Notes under the pieces: generated by a model | Databases searched by the model: none | Seen by the model: only the letters and a program-made list of their open reading frames with translations | What the model was told of the DNA's origin: nothing | Translations under genes and position numbers: made by a program | Assembly (NCBI GenBank): GCA_947683425.1 | Contig: CANTUQ010000003.1 | Location: 4,464,001-4,528,000, forward strand | Reading direction: 5' to 3' | DNA length: 64,000 nt | Source of the DNA: Excoecaria cochinchinensis | Lineage: Eukaryota; Streptophyta; Magnoliopsida; Malpighiales; Euphorbiaceae | Shown here: piece after piece, positions 1 to 11,229 of the stretch | Position numbering within the stretch: the first letter of the stretch is position 1 | Layout of the letters: every line of letters begins with the position of its first letter

Positions 1-138
1 TTTTTATCATTTTCGAATTTTTTACTCTAAAATGCAAATTTGACGAGAAAATCATCACTTTTAACCTTTTAAGCCTGTGAAGGCAATTATCATCATTGGG
101 TAATCCTGATCAAGGCTACTCGGGACCCGGTGTCTACA
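1..138 (-). mobile_element. E1 3' LTR, first 138 bp (cut by window start)
   Basis: This stretch matches 6066-6203 almost base for base, and both end in GGTGTCTACA. Read on the minus strand that is an LTR starting TGTAGACACCGGGTC, the same start seen at 17952 and 11230. The element lies on the minus strand, so this is its 3' LTR; the rest lies left of the window. The polypurine tract directly to the right confirms the boundary. Confidence 0.85.
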
Positions 139-152
139 GTTGCCCCCAATTT
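139..152 (-). other. Polypurine tract of E1
   Basis: On the minus strand the sequence reads AAATTGGGGGCAAC directly before the LTR start TGTAGACACC. This is the expected place and composition for the plus-strand primer of reverse transcription. Confidence 0.8.
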
Positions 153-249
153 TGGAGAGGCTAGTGCATGGGTGCCTAGGTGATCCAAAATTCAGGAAAA
201 TGAAAGAAACGCGTACCTGAGGCGTCAATCTTCCTGCTTGATGGAATTG

Positions 250-757
250 TAATGATAGCTGTTGCTGTCTTTTGGTTGCTGTTGGTAATGCTGTGGTCGT
301 GCTAACCTCTTGTGGGTTGTGCCGCTATCGTGCTAACCGCTGTGAATTGGTAGTGCCGTGGTCGTGCCAACCTCTTGTGGGTTGTGCCGCCATCGTGCTA
401 ACCGCTGTGAATTTTGGTAGTGCCGTGGTCGTGCCAACCTCTTGTAGGTTGTGCCGCCATCGTGCTAACCGCTGTGAATTTTGGTAGTGCCGTGGTCGTG
501 CCAACCTCTTGTGGGTTGTGCCGCCATCGTGCTAACTGCTGTGAATTTTGGTAGTGCCGTGGTCGTGCCAACCTCTTGTGGGTTGTGCCGCCATCGTGCT
601 AACCGCTGTGAATTGGTAGTGCCGTGGTCGTGCCAACCTCTTGTGGGTTGTGCCGCCATCGTGCTAACCGCTGTGAATTTTGGTAGTGTCGTGGTCATGC
701 CAACCTCTTGTGGGTTGTGCCGCCATCGTGCTAACCGCTGTGAATTTTGGAACTGTG
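250..757. repeat. Tandem repeat, about 65-67 bp unit, in the E1 3' UTR
   Basis: About seven units follow one another; the phrase CAACCTCTTGT recurs near 302, 368, 435, 502, 569, 634 and 700. Length variation is mostly GAATTTTGG versus GAATTGG. Each unit looks like two diverged halves (GTCGTGCCAACCTCTTGT and ATCGTGCTAACCGCTGTG), so the array is a dimeric repeat. It lies just upstream of the PPT in element sense, where Tat-lineage elements often hold tandem repeats that can seed satellites. Long open frames here on both strands result from the repeat and are not called genes. Confidence 0.9.
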
Positions 758-1860
758 CTCCTTTAGATGTTTGGACTGGTGTCGTCACTCGGCTTTTGTT
801 GGTGTTCCCCGCCGATTTCTCCTGCAAGATTGTATGCATAGGAATATACAAGAAATCACGTGTGCATGATATGGAATGCAAATGCTTGCAACAATGTATA
901 GACTGTGCCCTAGGTGGTCCATGGTTCACTGAGGTTGTAGCCTTCCTGCTCTACAATGCCCCCTGAAACCTGAGGATTGTCGACAAGTTTTCTGAAAGAG
1001 ACGTCCGGTATATATCCTTGCCCCCCCCTGGTCAATGATCATTTACCCGGGATTCTGTTTTATGTTCTGTATTGTATATTACCTGATTGAAAGAAGATCA
1101 TCTGAAGTAATGCCGCCTTATCGTCCTAGGCATTGAACGTCATTGTTTTAAAGGTAGTGCGTCCCTTGTGGATTTTCACACTAGCTTTTCTTTGCGGGAA
1201 ATGCGTCCCTTATGGGATTTTCACACAACCCTTTGCCTAACTTTTGCCTGGAATGGACCCAACCCAATCCAGCGGCTTTTGTTTATTTTATATTTACATT
1301 TTTTTTTTTGTAGGGCAGACTGCCTATTTCCAGGTTTTCACCCTACCCTTTGGCCTAACTTTTGCTTAGAGAGCCAGTTACGGTTTTCATCTCTAACGGC
1401 CTTCTTTGTTTTGTTTTGTTTTTTTTTTTTATCACCAAAGCTTCTGTTAGTGCAAATAGCACATATACAATGAAGGGACTGAGCAATAATCATTAGATGA
1501 ACAATTGGTATATTTCTTTTTAAGACAGAACTGAAAGATCAATGAAAATGTATTCTTTTATTCATTGCAAAATTGTGTACATTTCTATATGATTTCATCA
1601 TACATGATTTTCATTTGACAAGAATTCAAAAGCATATGACTACACCTAATCTCGGAGTGGGTTTTGTCAGCATCAAACTCCTGTTATCAATCGGCCCTCT
1701 CGGGTTTTCTCGATTAAATATTTTCTCTGATGCCTCTAATTTTTGCACAGGATGCCTTTTTTCGGTTTTCACCCTGTCGAGGCACCCAATTTTAGCACAG
1801 CCGCCTCTTTTCGGTTTTCGACTTGCAGGGCATTTTATTCTCTTCTTTTTATTTTGGCCT
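758..1860 (-). other. E1 3' untranslated region with relics of the antisense gene
   Basis: There is no supported gene here. 1138-1330 matches the intron of the antisense PMD-like gene of family A (compare 27640-27790), including the repeated phrase TGCGTCCCTT and GATTTTCACAC. No exon of that gene is recognisable on either side. 1650-1860 matches the sequence just downstream of pol in family A (28590-28780). It includes two purine-rich blocks (minus strand GAAAAAAGGC near 1767 and GAAAAGAGGC near 1812). 758-1137 shows nothing I recognise. Confidence 0.6.
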
Positions 1861-4800
1861 TTAGCCGTGGAACCTTTTGAGTCTGTCGACATTGATCGGG
1901 TCTTTGAATTCGTTCCCATCACTATCCGACAAGATTGCAGCTCCCTTGGACAGCAGCTTCTTAAGGATATACGGCCCTTCCCAGGTAGGTCTGAATTTCC
2001 CTCTAATATCTGGTATGCCTGGCCTCATCTGCTTGAACACCAAGTCCCCTTCTTTCAACGGATGCTTTCTCACCTTCTTTCCGAAAGTCCTTGCCAATTT
2101 CTTCTGGTAAATCTGATTATGATAATAAGCTTTCAGCCTACTCTCATCTAGTAAATTCAAGTGCTGTAGCCTCTGCTGCGCCCATTCGGCCTCCGGGATT
2201 TGGGCTTCCATGACCACCCTTAGCGATTTAAGTTCTATCTCTACCGGCAACACTGCTTCTGTTCCGTATACCAGGGAAAATGGTGTAGTGCCTGTAGACG
2301 TCCTCACCGTCGTTCTGTATCCTCACAGGGCAAAGGGTAACTTTTCAGCCCAGTCCTTATAAGTTTGGACTATCTTGGACAGGATCTTCTTCACATTCTT
2401 ATTGGCAGCTTCTACTGCCCCATTCGCTTGCGGTCGGTAGGGAGAGGATTTATGATGCTTGACACCATACTTCTCGAGAAGTTTTCTGGTTTCTCCCATG
2501 AACTGCACCCCATTGTCGGACACTATGTGATGAGGGAGGCCATACCTGCAGATCAAATTCCTGTCTATGAACTTGGCCATGTCCCTTGCGTCAATCTTCT
2601 TGAAGGATTCTGCCTCAACCCATTTGGTAAAATAGTCGATTGCGACTATGATGTATCTGTGCCCATTGGACGTCGTGGGATGGATTTCGCCTATGATGTC
2701 TATTCCCCATGCTGCAAATGGCCATGGAGATGTTAAGTTATGTAACTCTGAAACTGGCACATGCCTCAAATTCGCGTACTGTTGGCATAACTGGCATTGC
2801 TTCACAAATTTTGAACAATCTGTATCCATTGTGAGCCAATAAAACCCTTGGCGCATGATCTTCTTTGCTAAGGCTAAGCCATTCATGTGAGCTCCACAAA
2901 CCCCGGCGTGAACCTCTTCCATAAGTCTTTTAGCTTCTTTCTCTGCCAGACATCTTAACTGGATACCATCGGCTTGCCTTTTATACAAAGTACCATTAAC
3001 ACTGATGAATTGAGTGGATAACTTCCTGATCATTCTTTGGTCCTTCTCAGTGGCTTCCTCTGGAAAGACTGATCTCTCTAAATAATTCTGAATGTCATAA
3101 TACCATGGATTTCCATCAATGGCCTCAATGTCCATCACCTGTTCAGCTTCAAAGCAAGGCCTTTCCGAACTATAAATCAGCACGGGTTTCATCGCAACTC
3201 CTGTTGGGTTATCCCACATAGACACTAATGTTGCTAGAGCATCAGCTAACTGATTTTCGTCTCTGGGGATGAAGTGGAAAGTGCAAATCTCGAACTGGCT
3301 GCTCAACGTTCTCAAGTGCTTTAAATAAGGCAACAACCTTTCTTCCTTGACTGAGCACTCCCTTCTGATCTGATGAATTACCAAGGAAGAATCTCCAAAT
3401 ACTTCTGCGGTCTCTGCCCCCAGAGCGAGTAATGCTTCCAATCCAAAGATGCAAGCTTCATATTCTGGTTCATTATTGGTAGCCTTATACCTCAGCTTCT
3501 TAGCCAATGGTAGTCTTTCACCATCTGGGGTCGTAAGAATAACTCCTACGCCTGCTCCCTTATTATTGACTGCTCCATCAAAGAATAATTGCCACCCTTG
3601 TACTGTTATGGCCGTAACATCTTCATCTGGGAAGTTGTATTCAAACTGATCTCCCTCAATAGGATGCTCGGCTAAGAATTCTGCTACCGCTCTTCCCTTA
3701 ATGGTTTTCTTGGTCATGTACTCAATATCAAATTCCTGCAACAGCAGTAACCATCTTCCCATCTTCCCTAGTAGAGAGGGTGCTTCTTGGAGGTATCTGA
3801 GCGGATTATGTTTGGCAACCGTTTGTACCTTGAAGGAATGAAAGTAGTGCCGCAACTTCTTAGAAGCCCAGATAACTGCTAAACAAATCTTTTCTACCTC
3901 TACATATTTGGCTTCGTACGGCAGGAATTTCTTGCTAAGATAATAAACTGCAAACTCCACACCAAAATCGTCCTCTTGAGACATCATAGCACCCACTGAG
4001 TTATCTTCCACAGCCAGGTACAGGATTAGTGGTTTGGCACGGCGTGGTGGTCTTAGTACCGGAGGATTTAGCAGATAGTCCTTAATGGTGTCAAAGGCCA
4101 GTTGACAATCATTGTTCCATATCATCGGCTGATTCTTCCTAAGAAGCTTGAAAATAGGCTCAAATACTGAAGTTAGCTTGGCAATAAATCGGCTGATGTA
4201 CTGAAGCTTTCCTAAGAAACTTCTAACGTCCTTCTCCTTCTTGGGCACTGGCATCTCTCTTATGGCTTTGACTTTATCGGGATCTACCTCGATTCCCCTC
4301 TGGCTTACTACATGGCCTAACAACTTTCCTGATGTAACTCCAAAAAGGCACTTCTTGGGATTGAGGCGCAAATCGTACTTGCTAATTCTTTGAAAGAACT
4401 TTTCTAAAGCCTTAAAGTGACCTTCCCTGGTAGCCGACTTAATCATCATGTCATCAACGTACACCTCCACTTCTTTGTGGATTAAGTCATTGAGAACCTT
4501 GGTCGCCATCCTCTTATAAGTCGCTCCTGCATTTTTCAACCCAAAAGGCATAACTCGGTAGGCATATGTCCCCCACTCGGTGATAAAGGCTGTCTTGATC
4601 CGGTCCACTATCTTGTTAAGAATTTGATTGTACCCTGCGTATCCATCCACAAAGCTATACATCAAGCAAGCAGCAGCACTATCTACTAGCACATCAATAT
4701 GAGGAAGAGGGAAATCATCTTTCGGACAGGCCTTGTTCAGGTCTCGATAGTCAATGCATACTCGAACCTTACCGTCCTTCTTAGCTACGGGAACCACATT

Positions 4801-5697
4801 AGCTAACCATGTCGGGTATTGAACCTCTATCAGGAACTTAGCGTCAATCTGCTTATGGATCTCCTCTTTCACTTTCTGTGCCCACTCTGGCCTAAGCCTC
4901 CGAAGCTTTTGCTTGACTGGTTTAAACTCTGCGTAAGTTGGGATGGCATGTTCAGCAACATCTCGATCTATTCCCGGCATATCCTCATAGGTCCAGGCAA
5001 AGACTTTTTCATATTTTTTTAATATTCTCTCAAATTTTATTCTCTCTTCAGGAGTTATGTCTGATGCTAGCAAAATTTCCTTTGGATTTTCCAAAGTTCC
5101 GAGATTAAATGTGGTTGTACCAGTTGAATTGATATCAAAAATGAATGCATCATGCTTATGATCATGCGAAATGAAATCATCAGAAACATCACACAAGTAA
5201 GCAAAGTTATTCATCTCATTAACATAATCAGAAACATTAACATTGTCCTCAAAGAGTTCTGGTATAAAAAGAGAATCTAAATGATTATCAACTTCAGTCA
5301 ACGCCGATGCTGCAGCTGACTGTGCTTTGGCTTCCTGGCTTGGTGAAATCTTGAGATCTTCACTCTTCGGCTCTGGTTCCACTATCTTCTCCTTCCCCTT
5401 AAGTCTGGTGGCTAACAGCTTATCAGTTACAATCTCTTCGGATTCACCTCTATCCCAGATGCTGCATTGGGTCATAATCTCCTCATCCCAAAAGTTCTCT
5501 ACAGCTTTAACAACTCCGATTTCCCAATCAAAGACATCATTGAAAATTTCAAAACCCGGGGTAATCTTCCCATCTACCCACTGCGGCTCTTCTTCTCCGG
5601 TGTACGCACAAACCGATGATGATGGCACAAAGCTCTCTGAAATATGGGGAATCTTCCCTGACACTTTCTTCTTACCATACTTTCCTTTGTAGCCCAA
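1861..5697 (-). pseudogene. Tat-lineage Ty3/gypsy pol (RT, two RNase H, integrase), gag and protease missing
   Basis: One reading frame runs from 5697 to 1861 with a single interruption, a TGA at 2323-2325 where family A has TGG (context LPFALWGYRTT). Numbering from 5697: a linker to about residue 230, RT with YVDD at 413-416, Ty3-type RNase H around 520-650, and archaeal-type RNase H around 690-820 starting with FFDGAVNNKGAG. Integrase follows, with an HHCC-type zinc region and catalytic D1000, D1061 and E1096, exact DD35E spacing. The protein ends RLKRFHG. Two RNase H domains are a hallmark of the Tat lineage. The frame opens at GLGYKGKYGKKK, which in family A lies after protease. Gag, protease, leader and PBS are therefore absent, and the element could move only with proteins supplied by others. 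Confidence 0.9.
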
Positions 5698-6203
5698 CCC
5701 CTTTACCGACGGCCAGAATGCCCGTCGCTATAGAGGGGCGGGCGTCGGAGCGGCAACCGGGCGAGATTCGCGCGAAATCCGTGCGCTGGCGCTCGCGCAC
5801 GAGCGCTCCGTGCGGCGCTCAGCGTGCGCGATGCTGCGCGCGCCTTTAGCGACGCGCAGCATCGGCGACGCTGAGCGTCGCCTTTGCGCCCGCAGCGCGA
5901 TCGGCGCCTGGGCGCCCACGAGCCTGCGAGCTGGGCGCGAGCGCGCTGCCGCGCCCGGCACTCGTGATCCGACTTTTTTTTTTTTTTTTTTTTTAAATTA
6001 TAAATTGACTAAAAACACTATAATTTTAAGCCCCCATTTTTCAAAATTAATTTTTTAAATATATTTTTTTATCATTTTCTAATTTTTCACTCTAAAATGC
6101 AAATTTGACGAGAAAATCATCACTTTTAACCTTTTAAGCCTGTGAAGGCAATTATCATCATTGGGTAATCCTGATCAAGGCTACTCGGGACCTGGTGTCT
6201 ACA
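5698..6203 (-). mobile_element. E1 5' LTR remnant (U3 part only)
   Basis: 6066-6203 matches the left LTR and ends in TGTCTACA, the element's 5' terminus. Between about 5705 and 5975 lies a very GC-rich palindromic block, then a T-run and AT-rich sequence. The fragment joins directly to the pol frame near 5700-5710, so the TATA box, R, U5, PBS, leader, gag and protease were all lost. The next five bases to the right (6204-6208, CCTGC) would be the target duplication; its partner is outside the window. Confidence 0.8.
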
Positions 6204-7652
6204 CCTGCAAACTCAGCGTAGCGGATAACAAGTGAAAACATTGGTACCCCTGTGTACAAACACAAGCAACTTCTTTCATTTTCATTCAAAACATTTTCAT
6301 ATTAGGGGATCTTAAATAAGATCCAACTTATAAGGATCGCAAGGACCCAAATTGTGACCTGATTAGGGTCCAAAACAAATTGGGGCTACAACTTATGGAA
6401 CTCTATAGGTATGCCTATCTATCCACTTACTTGACTCTTGCAGGCTAGGCATTAATTCAATTAAAAATCACATAATCAAGCATGTAATAATTATACATTG
6501 TACTTTGATAGATCACAAGTGAGAAACCATGCAAAGTGAATAAAAAATAATAAACATTTGAAAACAGGGGAGCCTCGCACTTGCGACACAGGCTGATCGC
6601 ACGCCAGTGCGAGCTCGCGACAGCCCACTGAGCTAGCGAAGGAAAGGCAAAAAGGCCTCTGTCGCGCTCGCAACATTGGGCGGGGTCGCGCACATAACGA
6701 TCATCCCGGCTGATGCTCTGCTATCAAGCTCTTTATTGCGCTCGCGATCGAGGTCGCACTCGTGACAGAGTCGAGCTTCCTGCTCCTGTTGTCGACCTGC
6801 TCTCTTCTCCACAACCCAAAACCTTGCAAAATCAAATCAACATCCAAATTATTGCAATCCAAGCATAAATTAACAACCAAAACACATTACCCACAATATT
6901 TCCTAAGTTTTCTAGTTAAATAAAATAATCAAAAAGGCCAAAGAAGCAATTTGACCCTCAAAATTCAAAAACCCAGAAGTTTCCTCCAAAAGCCACAAAA
7001 ATTCAATCTATCCCTTGATATGCAACTTCCCTCTCAAATCTACTCAAAATTAATCAAAACCCATATCAATCATACAATATAAACAAGTTTAATACCACAA
7101 ATTTCCAGAAATCATAACAAAATTAAAAAATCAAAATCATCCAATTTCACATAATTCCCAAATCTTTGGCTCTTGAGCTCCACAAAGATCAATTAGCTTC
7201 ACTACCACTTGCTTTCTCCTTCCCCTTGGGATCTCTAGCAGGAATCTTTGATCAAACAAACCTAAACACACCAAACTCAAAACCCCAAACACAGTCACAA
7301 AAGGGAATACGGGGAGAAGAAAAGAAGAAGAAGAAGAAAGCAAAAAACTTACTTGAGTAGCTCTTGAATTGCCAAAACCAACCAAAAAAAAAACTTGAGG
7401 GGATGATCTAGGGCTAGGAAGAAGAAGAAGAGAAGAAGAAAAGAAGAGAGCTGAAATGTGAGAGGAGGGCTAAAATCTGCTCCCTCACATTTCTCTCTCT
7501 TTTGTCTTTTAAAGCTAAACTATCTTCTCTTTCTCTCTCCTCCACTTGTCCTTAAAACAATGGTGGATTTTGGAAATTTACCCTTCTAGTCCTTTTATTC
7601 TTCTCAATAACATAAATAAGCCATACAATTAAAAACTATCATACAATAATAC
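6204..7652. other. Non-coding retroelement-like debris with a dyad cluster
   Basis: I find no supported gene. 6575-6785 is GC-rich with repeated short dyads (CTCGCAC with GTGCGAG; TCTGTCGCGCTCGCAAC at 6659). That last string is also the left arm of the large hairpin in the LTR of element B (52398-52414). 7320-7345 and 7410-7445 are purine-rich GAAGAAG runs. Composition suggests an old LTR or leader, but I cannot assign its ends. Confidence 0.4.
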
Positions 7653-8499
7653 TGTGATGCGCGCGAACCCCGCCCGGCATCCGGATCGCTCTCGGGAGTC
7701 CGCTTTTAGGACCTGAGACCGGATGGAGGTTCATTAAAACTCGTGAAAGCTGATCGCTTCGTAATGGATAGGGATTCACCCCATTCCATTGTTGGCCATC
7801 GATTTATGAGAGCATCTGCTGGGTATCACAAGGTAGGTATCATGGAGTCGCCACCCAATAAAATATTGGAAAATAAATTCTAACCTTATGAGGCCAAAAC
7901 CATAGAGAGTTCGGGACGTCACTCTTATTTATACCTTTGGTTAACGTTATATGAATGAGTTTTTTAAAGTCAATTACTTTATGTCTCATCTCATACAATT
8001 CATGCAAATAAATTAAAGCGCATTACAAGTACATAAAAACAAGAAATAAAGCGATAAATAAAATATAACTGCAAATATCAAAAAATAAACGCGAAATTCA
8101 TAATAGCGAATAGAATGAAAATACATACATAAATCGGGACATTCATTTAGATGAGAACATTGGTTCCCAACTACTTATTTTACAAAAAAGGTATAGAGTT
8201 CTCAAATCGACTTTATGAAAAAGGATGAAGTGATCTCGTTTCAATGAAAACGTGAACCTTTAGTTTTTGGGATGAAAACGAGGACATTGGTCCAGTTTTA
8301 TTAACAAGTTTTCAATTTTATTAGAAAACATTTTGTGTGGTGGTTCTTTTTAAGCGCGGTCAAAAAGCCTTTATTATTACAGTCCTCAAGCAAATGAAAG
8401 AAAATAAAACAATAATTAATACATGTCTCAGAATAATAAATAAATCCTTAAACTATTCGCCCCGACCATGCTTCGCCTAGCTCTGTGGACGAGCCACAT
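7653..8499 (-). mobile_element. Diverged LTR fragment related to family A
   Basis: It opens with TGTGATGCGCGCG, close to the family A LTR end TGTGACGCGCGCC. It then keeps phrases typical of A LTRs in the same order: GGAGTCGCCACCCAATA, a GAGCC/GGCC segment with CCAGAG-like text, GTTCGGGACGTC, then a GGGACATTC/ACATTGGTTC block. No PBS lies to its left, so this is the outer end of a 3' LTR or a solo LTR (candidate target bases AATAC at 7648-7652). The right part is cut by the CACTA-like insertion. Confidence 0.6.
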
Positions 8500-9029
8500 C
8501 ACTACAAGAAATTATAGTTTTCGCGACGAAAATTTAGCGATGGATGAATTTACGACGAAAAAAAAATTTTGTGGCTAATTAGCGACGGAAAAAAAATTCC
8601 CTCGCTAAAAATAGCGGGAATAATTTCCCTCCAATTTTAATGACGGAATTTCAATTTCCGTTGCTAAATTTAAATTTCCGTCGCTAAAATTATTAAAAAA
8701 ATAATATCTTTTATTAGTGATAGAAATTGAAATCCATCGCTAAATTTAGAGACGAAATTTCAATTTTCGTCGCTAAAATTAATTAAAAACATAATATCTT
8801 TTATTAGCGACGGAATTTTAATTTCCATTGCTAAATTTAGCAACGGAATTTCATTTTTCGTCGCTAAAATTATGAAAAAAAATAAAATCTTTTATTAGCA
8901 ACGGAAATTGAAATTCCGTCGTGAAATTTAGAGATGGAAATTAAATTTCCGTCGCTAATTCAATTTCTGTCGCTAATTTTAGCGACGGAAATTCATTTTC
9001 CATCGCTAAAATTTCTCTATGAATTATAT

Positions 9030-9560
9030 ATTTTCTCTCTCCTTCCCCTCTCTCCTCCCTCTCCCCTCCCTCCTGATCCCCCTCCTCTGCGCCTCTACCC
9101 ACTGCCGCCCTTCTCCGGCATGCCTCCACCGGCAGATCCGGCCTTCCCACCGACGTCCGCCGTCGATCCGACCCGGACCACCCACCTCCGGCCTCCTCCT
9201 CTCCCTCCCTTCCCTCTCCCCTCTCTCTTCTCCTCCCTCCTCTCTCTGCCCAGCCTTCTTTCCCGTGGCTGTGCCGCCTTTGCCCTCCTTCCGGCTGCCA
9301 TTCCGGCTCCCCCTCCCCTCCCCGGCATCGATCTCCCCTCCTCCGCCGGTTTCCCGTTCCCCCCTCCCCCTTTTCTTTCACTTCCTCCCTTGCTCCCCTC
9401 TCACGTTTTCCCTTCCCCCACACCCCTGATCTCCCTCGCCGGCGAGCTGCAGTGGGTGCTGCTGCCGGCGACGCATGGATCTCCGCCTCCCCCTGCCGAT
9501 CTGTCGCCTGTGGTGCCTCCGGTGGCCTCCTACAGTGGTGACCGGCGATTTGGGTAAGGT
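9030..9560 (+). other. CT-rich, proline-codon-rich stretch inside the CACTA-like element
   Basis: Long pyrimidine runs make proline/serine/leucine frames on the plus strand and arginine/glycine frames on the minus strand. No domain is visible. It ends CGGCGATTTGGGTAAGGTTACTG followed by a T-run, which resembles an exon edge with a splice donor. It may be a captured 5' exon fragment; I do not call a gene. Confidence 0.3.
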
Positions 9561-9604
9561 TACTGTTATTTCTTTTTTTTTTCTTTATTTATTAATTATA
9601 AATT

Positions 9605-9741
9605 TAATTATTATTATTATTATTAACATTATTAGTATAATAATTATTATTATTATTTAATGGATATGTTAATTATAATAATTACGAGTATTATTAAATA
9701 TTTATCTTAATTATTATTATGATTATTGTAATGTTGTGTTA

Positions 9742-9794
<53 letters not shown>

Positions 9795-10114
9795 GTAATG
9801 GGTAGGTTAATTAGTATTATTAATAGTTTTATTAAATAATTATCTTAATTATTATTATTGTTATTATTTTTATTAAGAAGTTATTATTATTGTAATTATC
9901 TTAGTTATTATTATTATTATTATTATTGTTAATTGGGTATGCTAATTGGTATTGTTATTAGTATTATTAAATATTTATCCTAATTATTGTTATGATTATT
10001 ATAATTTTTATTAAGTAGTTCTGTTAATTATTATTGTTATTATTTAATGGGTATGTTAAGTAGATATATTATTAGTATTTTTATTATTTTTATTAAGAAG
10101 TTTTGTTAATTTTA

Positions 10115-10158
<44 letters not shown>

Positions 10159-10207
10159 ACATGTTATTATTATTAAATTAAAATAATTAAATTTGTACCT
10201 TAATTAA

Positions 10208-10264
<57 letters not shown>

Positions 10265-10265
10265 G
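9605..10265. repeat. ATT/TTA microsatellite tracts
   Basis: Several pure or nearly pure (ATT)n runs occur, at about 9608-9660, 9740-9795, 10110-10156 and 10208-10262. The separating copies of similar text (ATGGGTATGTTAATT) suggest segmental duplication of repeat plus spacer. Confidence 0.9.
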
Positions 10266-10505
10266 TTAATTTGTATTGTTATTATTATTATTATTTATTT
10301 ATGTTAATTTGTATTGTTGTTATAATTTTTTTTATTTGTAAAAATTCCCGACGAAAATTGAATTTCCATAAGGAAATTTGCCCACGGAATTTCATTTTCC
10401 GTAGGCAAATTTACTGACAGAAATTCTTTTTCCGTCGGCAATTCCCGACGGAAATTTATTTTCCGTTGGCAAATTTTCCGACGAAAATTGAATTCTCCAT
10501 ATGCA

Positions 10506-11201
10506 AAGTACTATGAACAGTATCCAGAGTTACCCGTATCCACCATGAAAGGAATTTAGGCTTACTAATATGGTATAGTGAACATGAAATGATTTAGAAG
10601 ATTATTTTGATTAAATGTTATAGCATATGAGAAGTATTGCATGAATGGGAGCACATTACTCTTGTGTATTTGAATAAATGATTTGTATATGTGTGACAAG
10701 ATTACGCGTGTGACATTTGATTTTTGTCATATGAAATGTGTGATATATGTGTGACTTCATAAAGAAGTCCTTTGCATTATTTTCATCCCCACTAAGCGTT
10801 ATCGCTTAGCACGGATGTTTATTTCCGTGTAGGTACAGGTTCGGAACAGTGAGAGCGTGCATCTGTAGGTCAAGGCCACTAGGAGCTTTTGTTACATCTT
10901 TTTGTATAAGATAGTAATAGAGTTTCTTACTTTTTGAGTAACATCATTATGTACATAGGAAGTATAGTATTGACATGTAAAAGTTAACTGTTGTATATAT
11001 GTGTACCGAAAATGAATATGTAACAAGTATAAAGCTTTTGTATTATGTACAGTTTATATATATGTTATAAGAGCTATTTTGTTGGGCCCAAATAATTCTT
11101 ATCTTTTAATATTAATGCTTCCATTACGGTATATGTATATGTATACGTATGTGCACGCGTGACGCCCCGATATTCCTCACCGGGGGTATGGGGGTGTTAC
11201 A
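10506..11201. mobile_element. End of an unclassified LTR (terminates GGGTGTTACA)
   Basis: The segment ends GGGGGTGTTACA at 11190-11201. This terminus, or its mirror TGTAACACCCC, is common in plant chromovirus-type LTRs. CCCCACTAAGCG with a CGCTTAGC hairpin lies near 10789-10811. No coding sequence or second end is visible, so orientation and family are uncertain. Confidence 0.4.
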
Positions 11202-11229
11202 GGTTTTTTGACTTTATAGGTTTGGGTAG

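Larger units (their letters stand above)
8500..10505 (+). mobile_element. CACTA-like DNA transposon, one end recognisable
   Basis: It starts with CACTACAAGAAAT, the typical terminus of plant CACTA (En/Spm) transposons. Dense subterminal repeats of the type TTAGCGACGGAAATT occur in both orientations from 8517 to about 9010. Related units (CCGACGGAAATT, TTTTCCGTCGGC) recur at 10345-10500, as expected near the opposite end, but the mirrored terminus ending CTTGTAGTG is not present. The middle holds a CT-rich stretch (9030-9560) and ATT microsatellites. No transposase was found. It is best read as a truncated non-autonomous copy. Confidence 0.6.

Noticed and set aside
272..966. Open frames on both strands across the E1 tandem repeat
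   Set aside because: They follow from a repeat unit without stops and show no domain or codon signal.
8934..9557. Proline-rich plus-strand ORF and its arginine-rich minus-strand partner
   Set aside because: They are a product of CT-rich composition, with no recognisable domain or conserved start.
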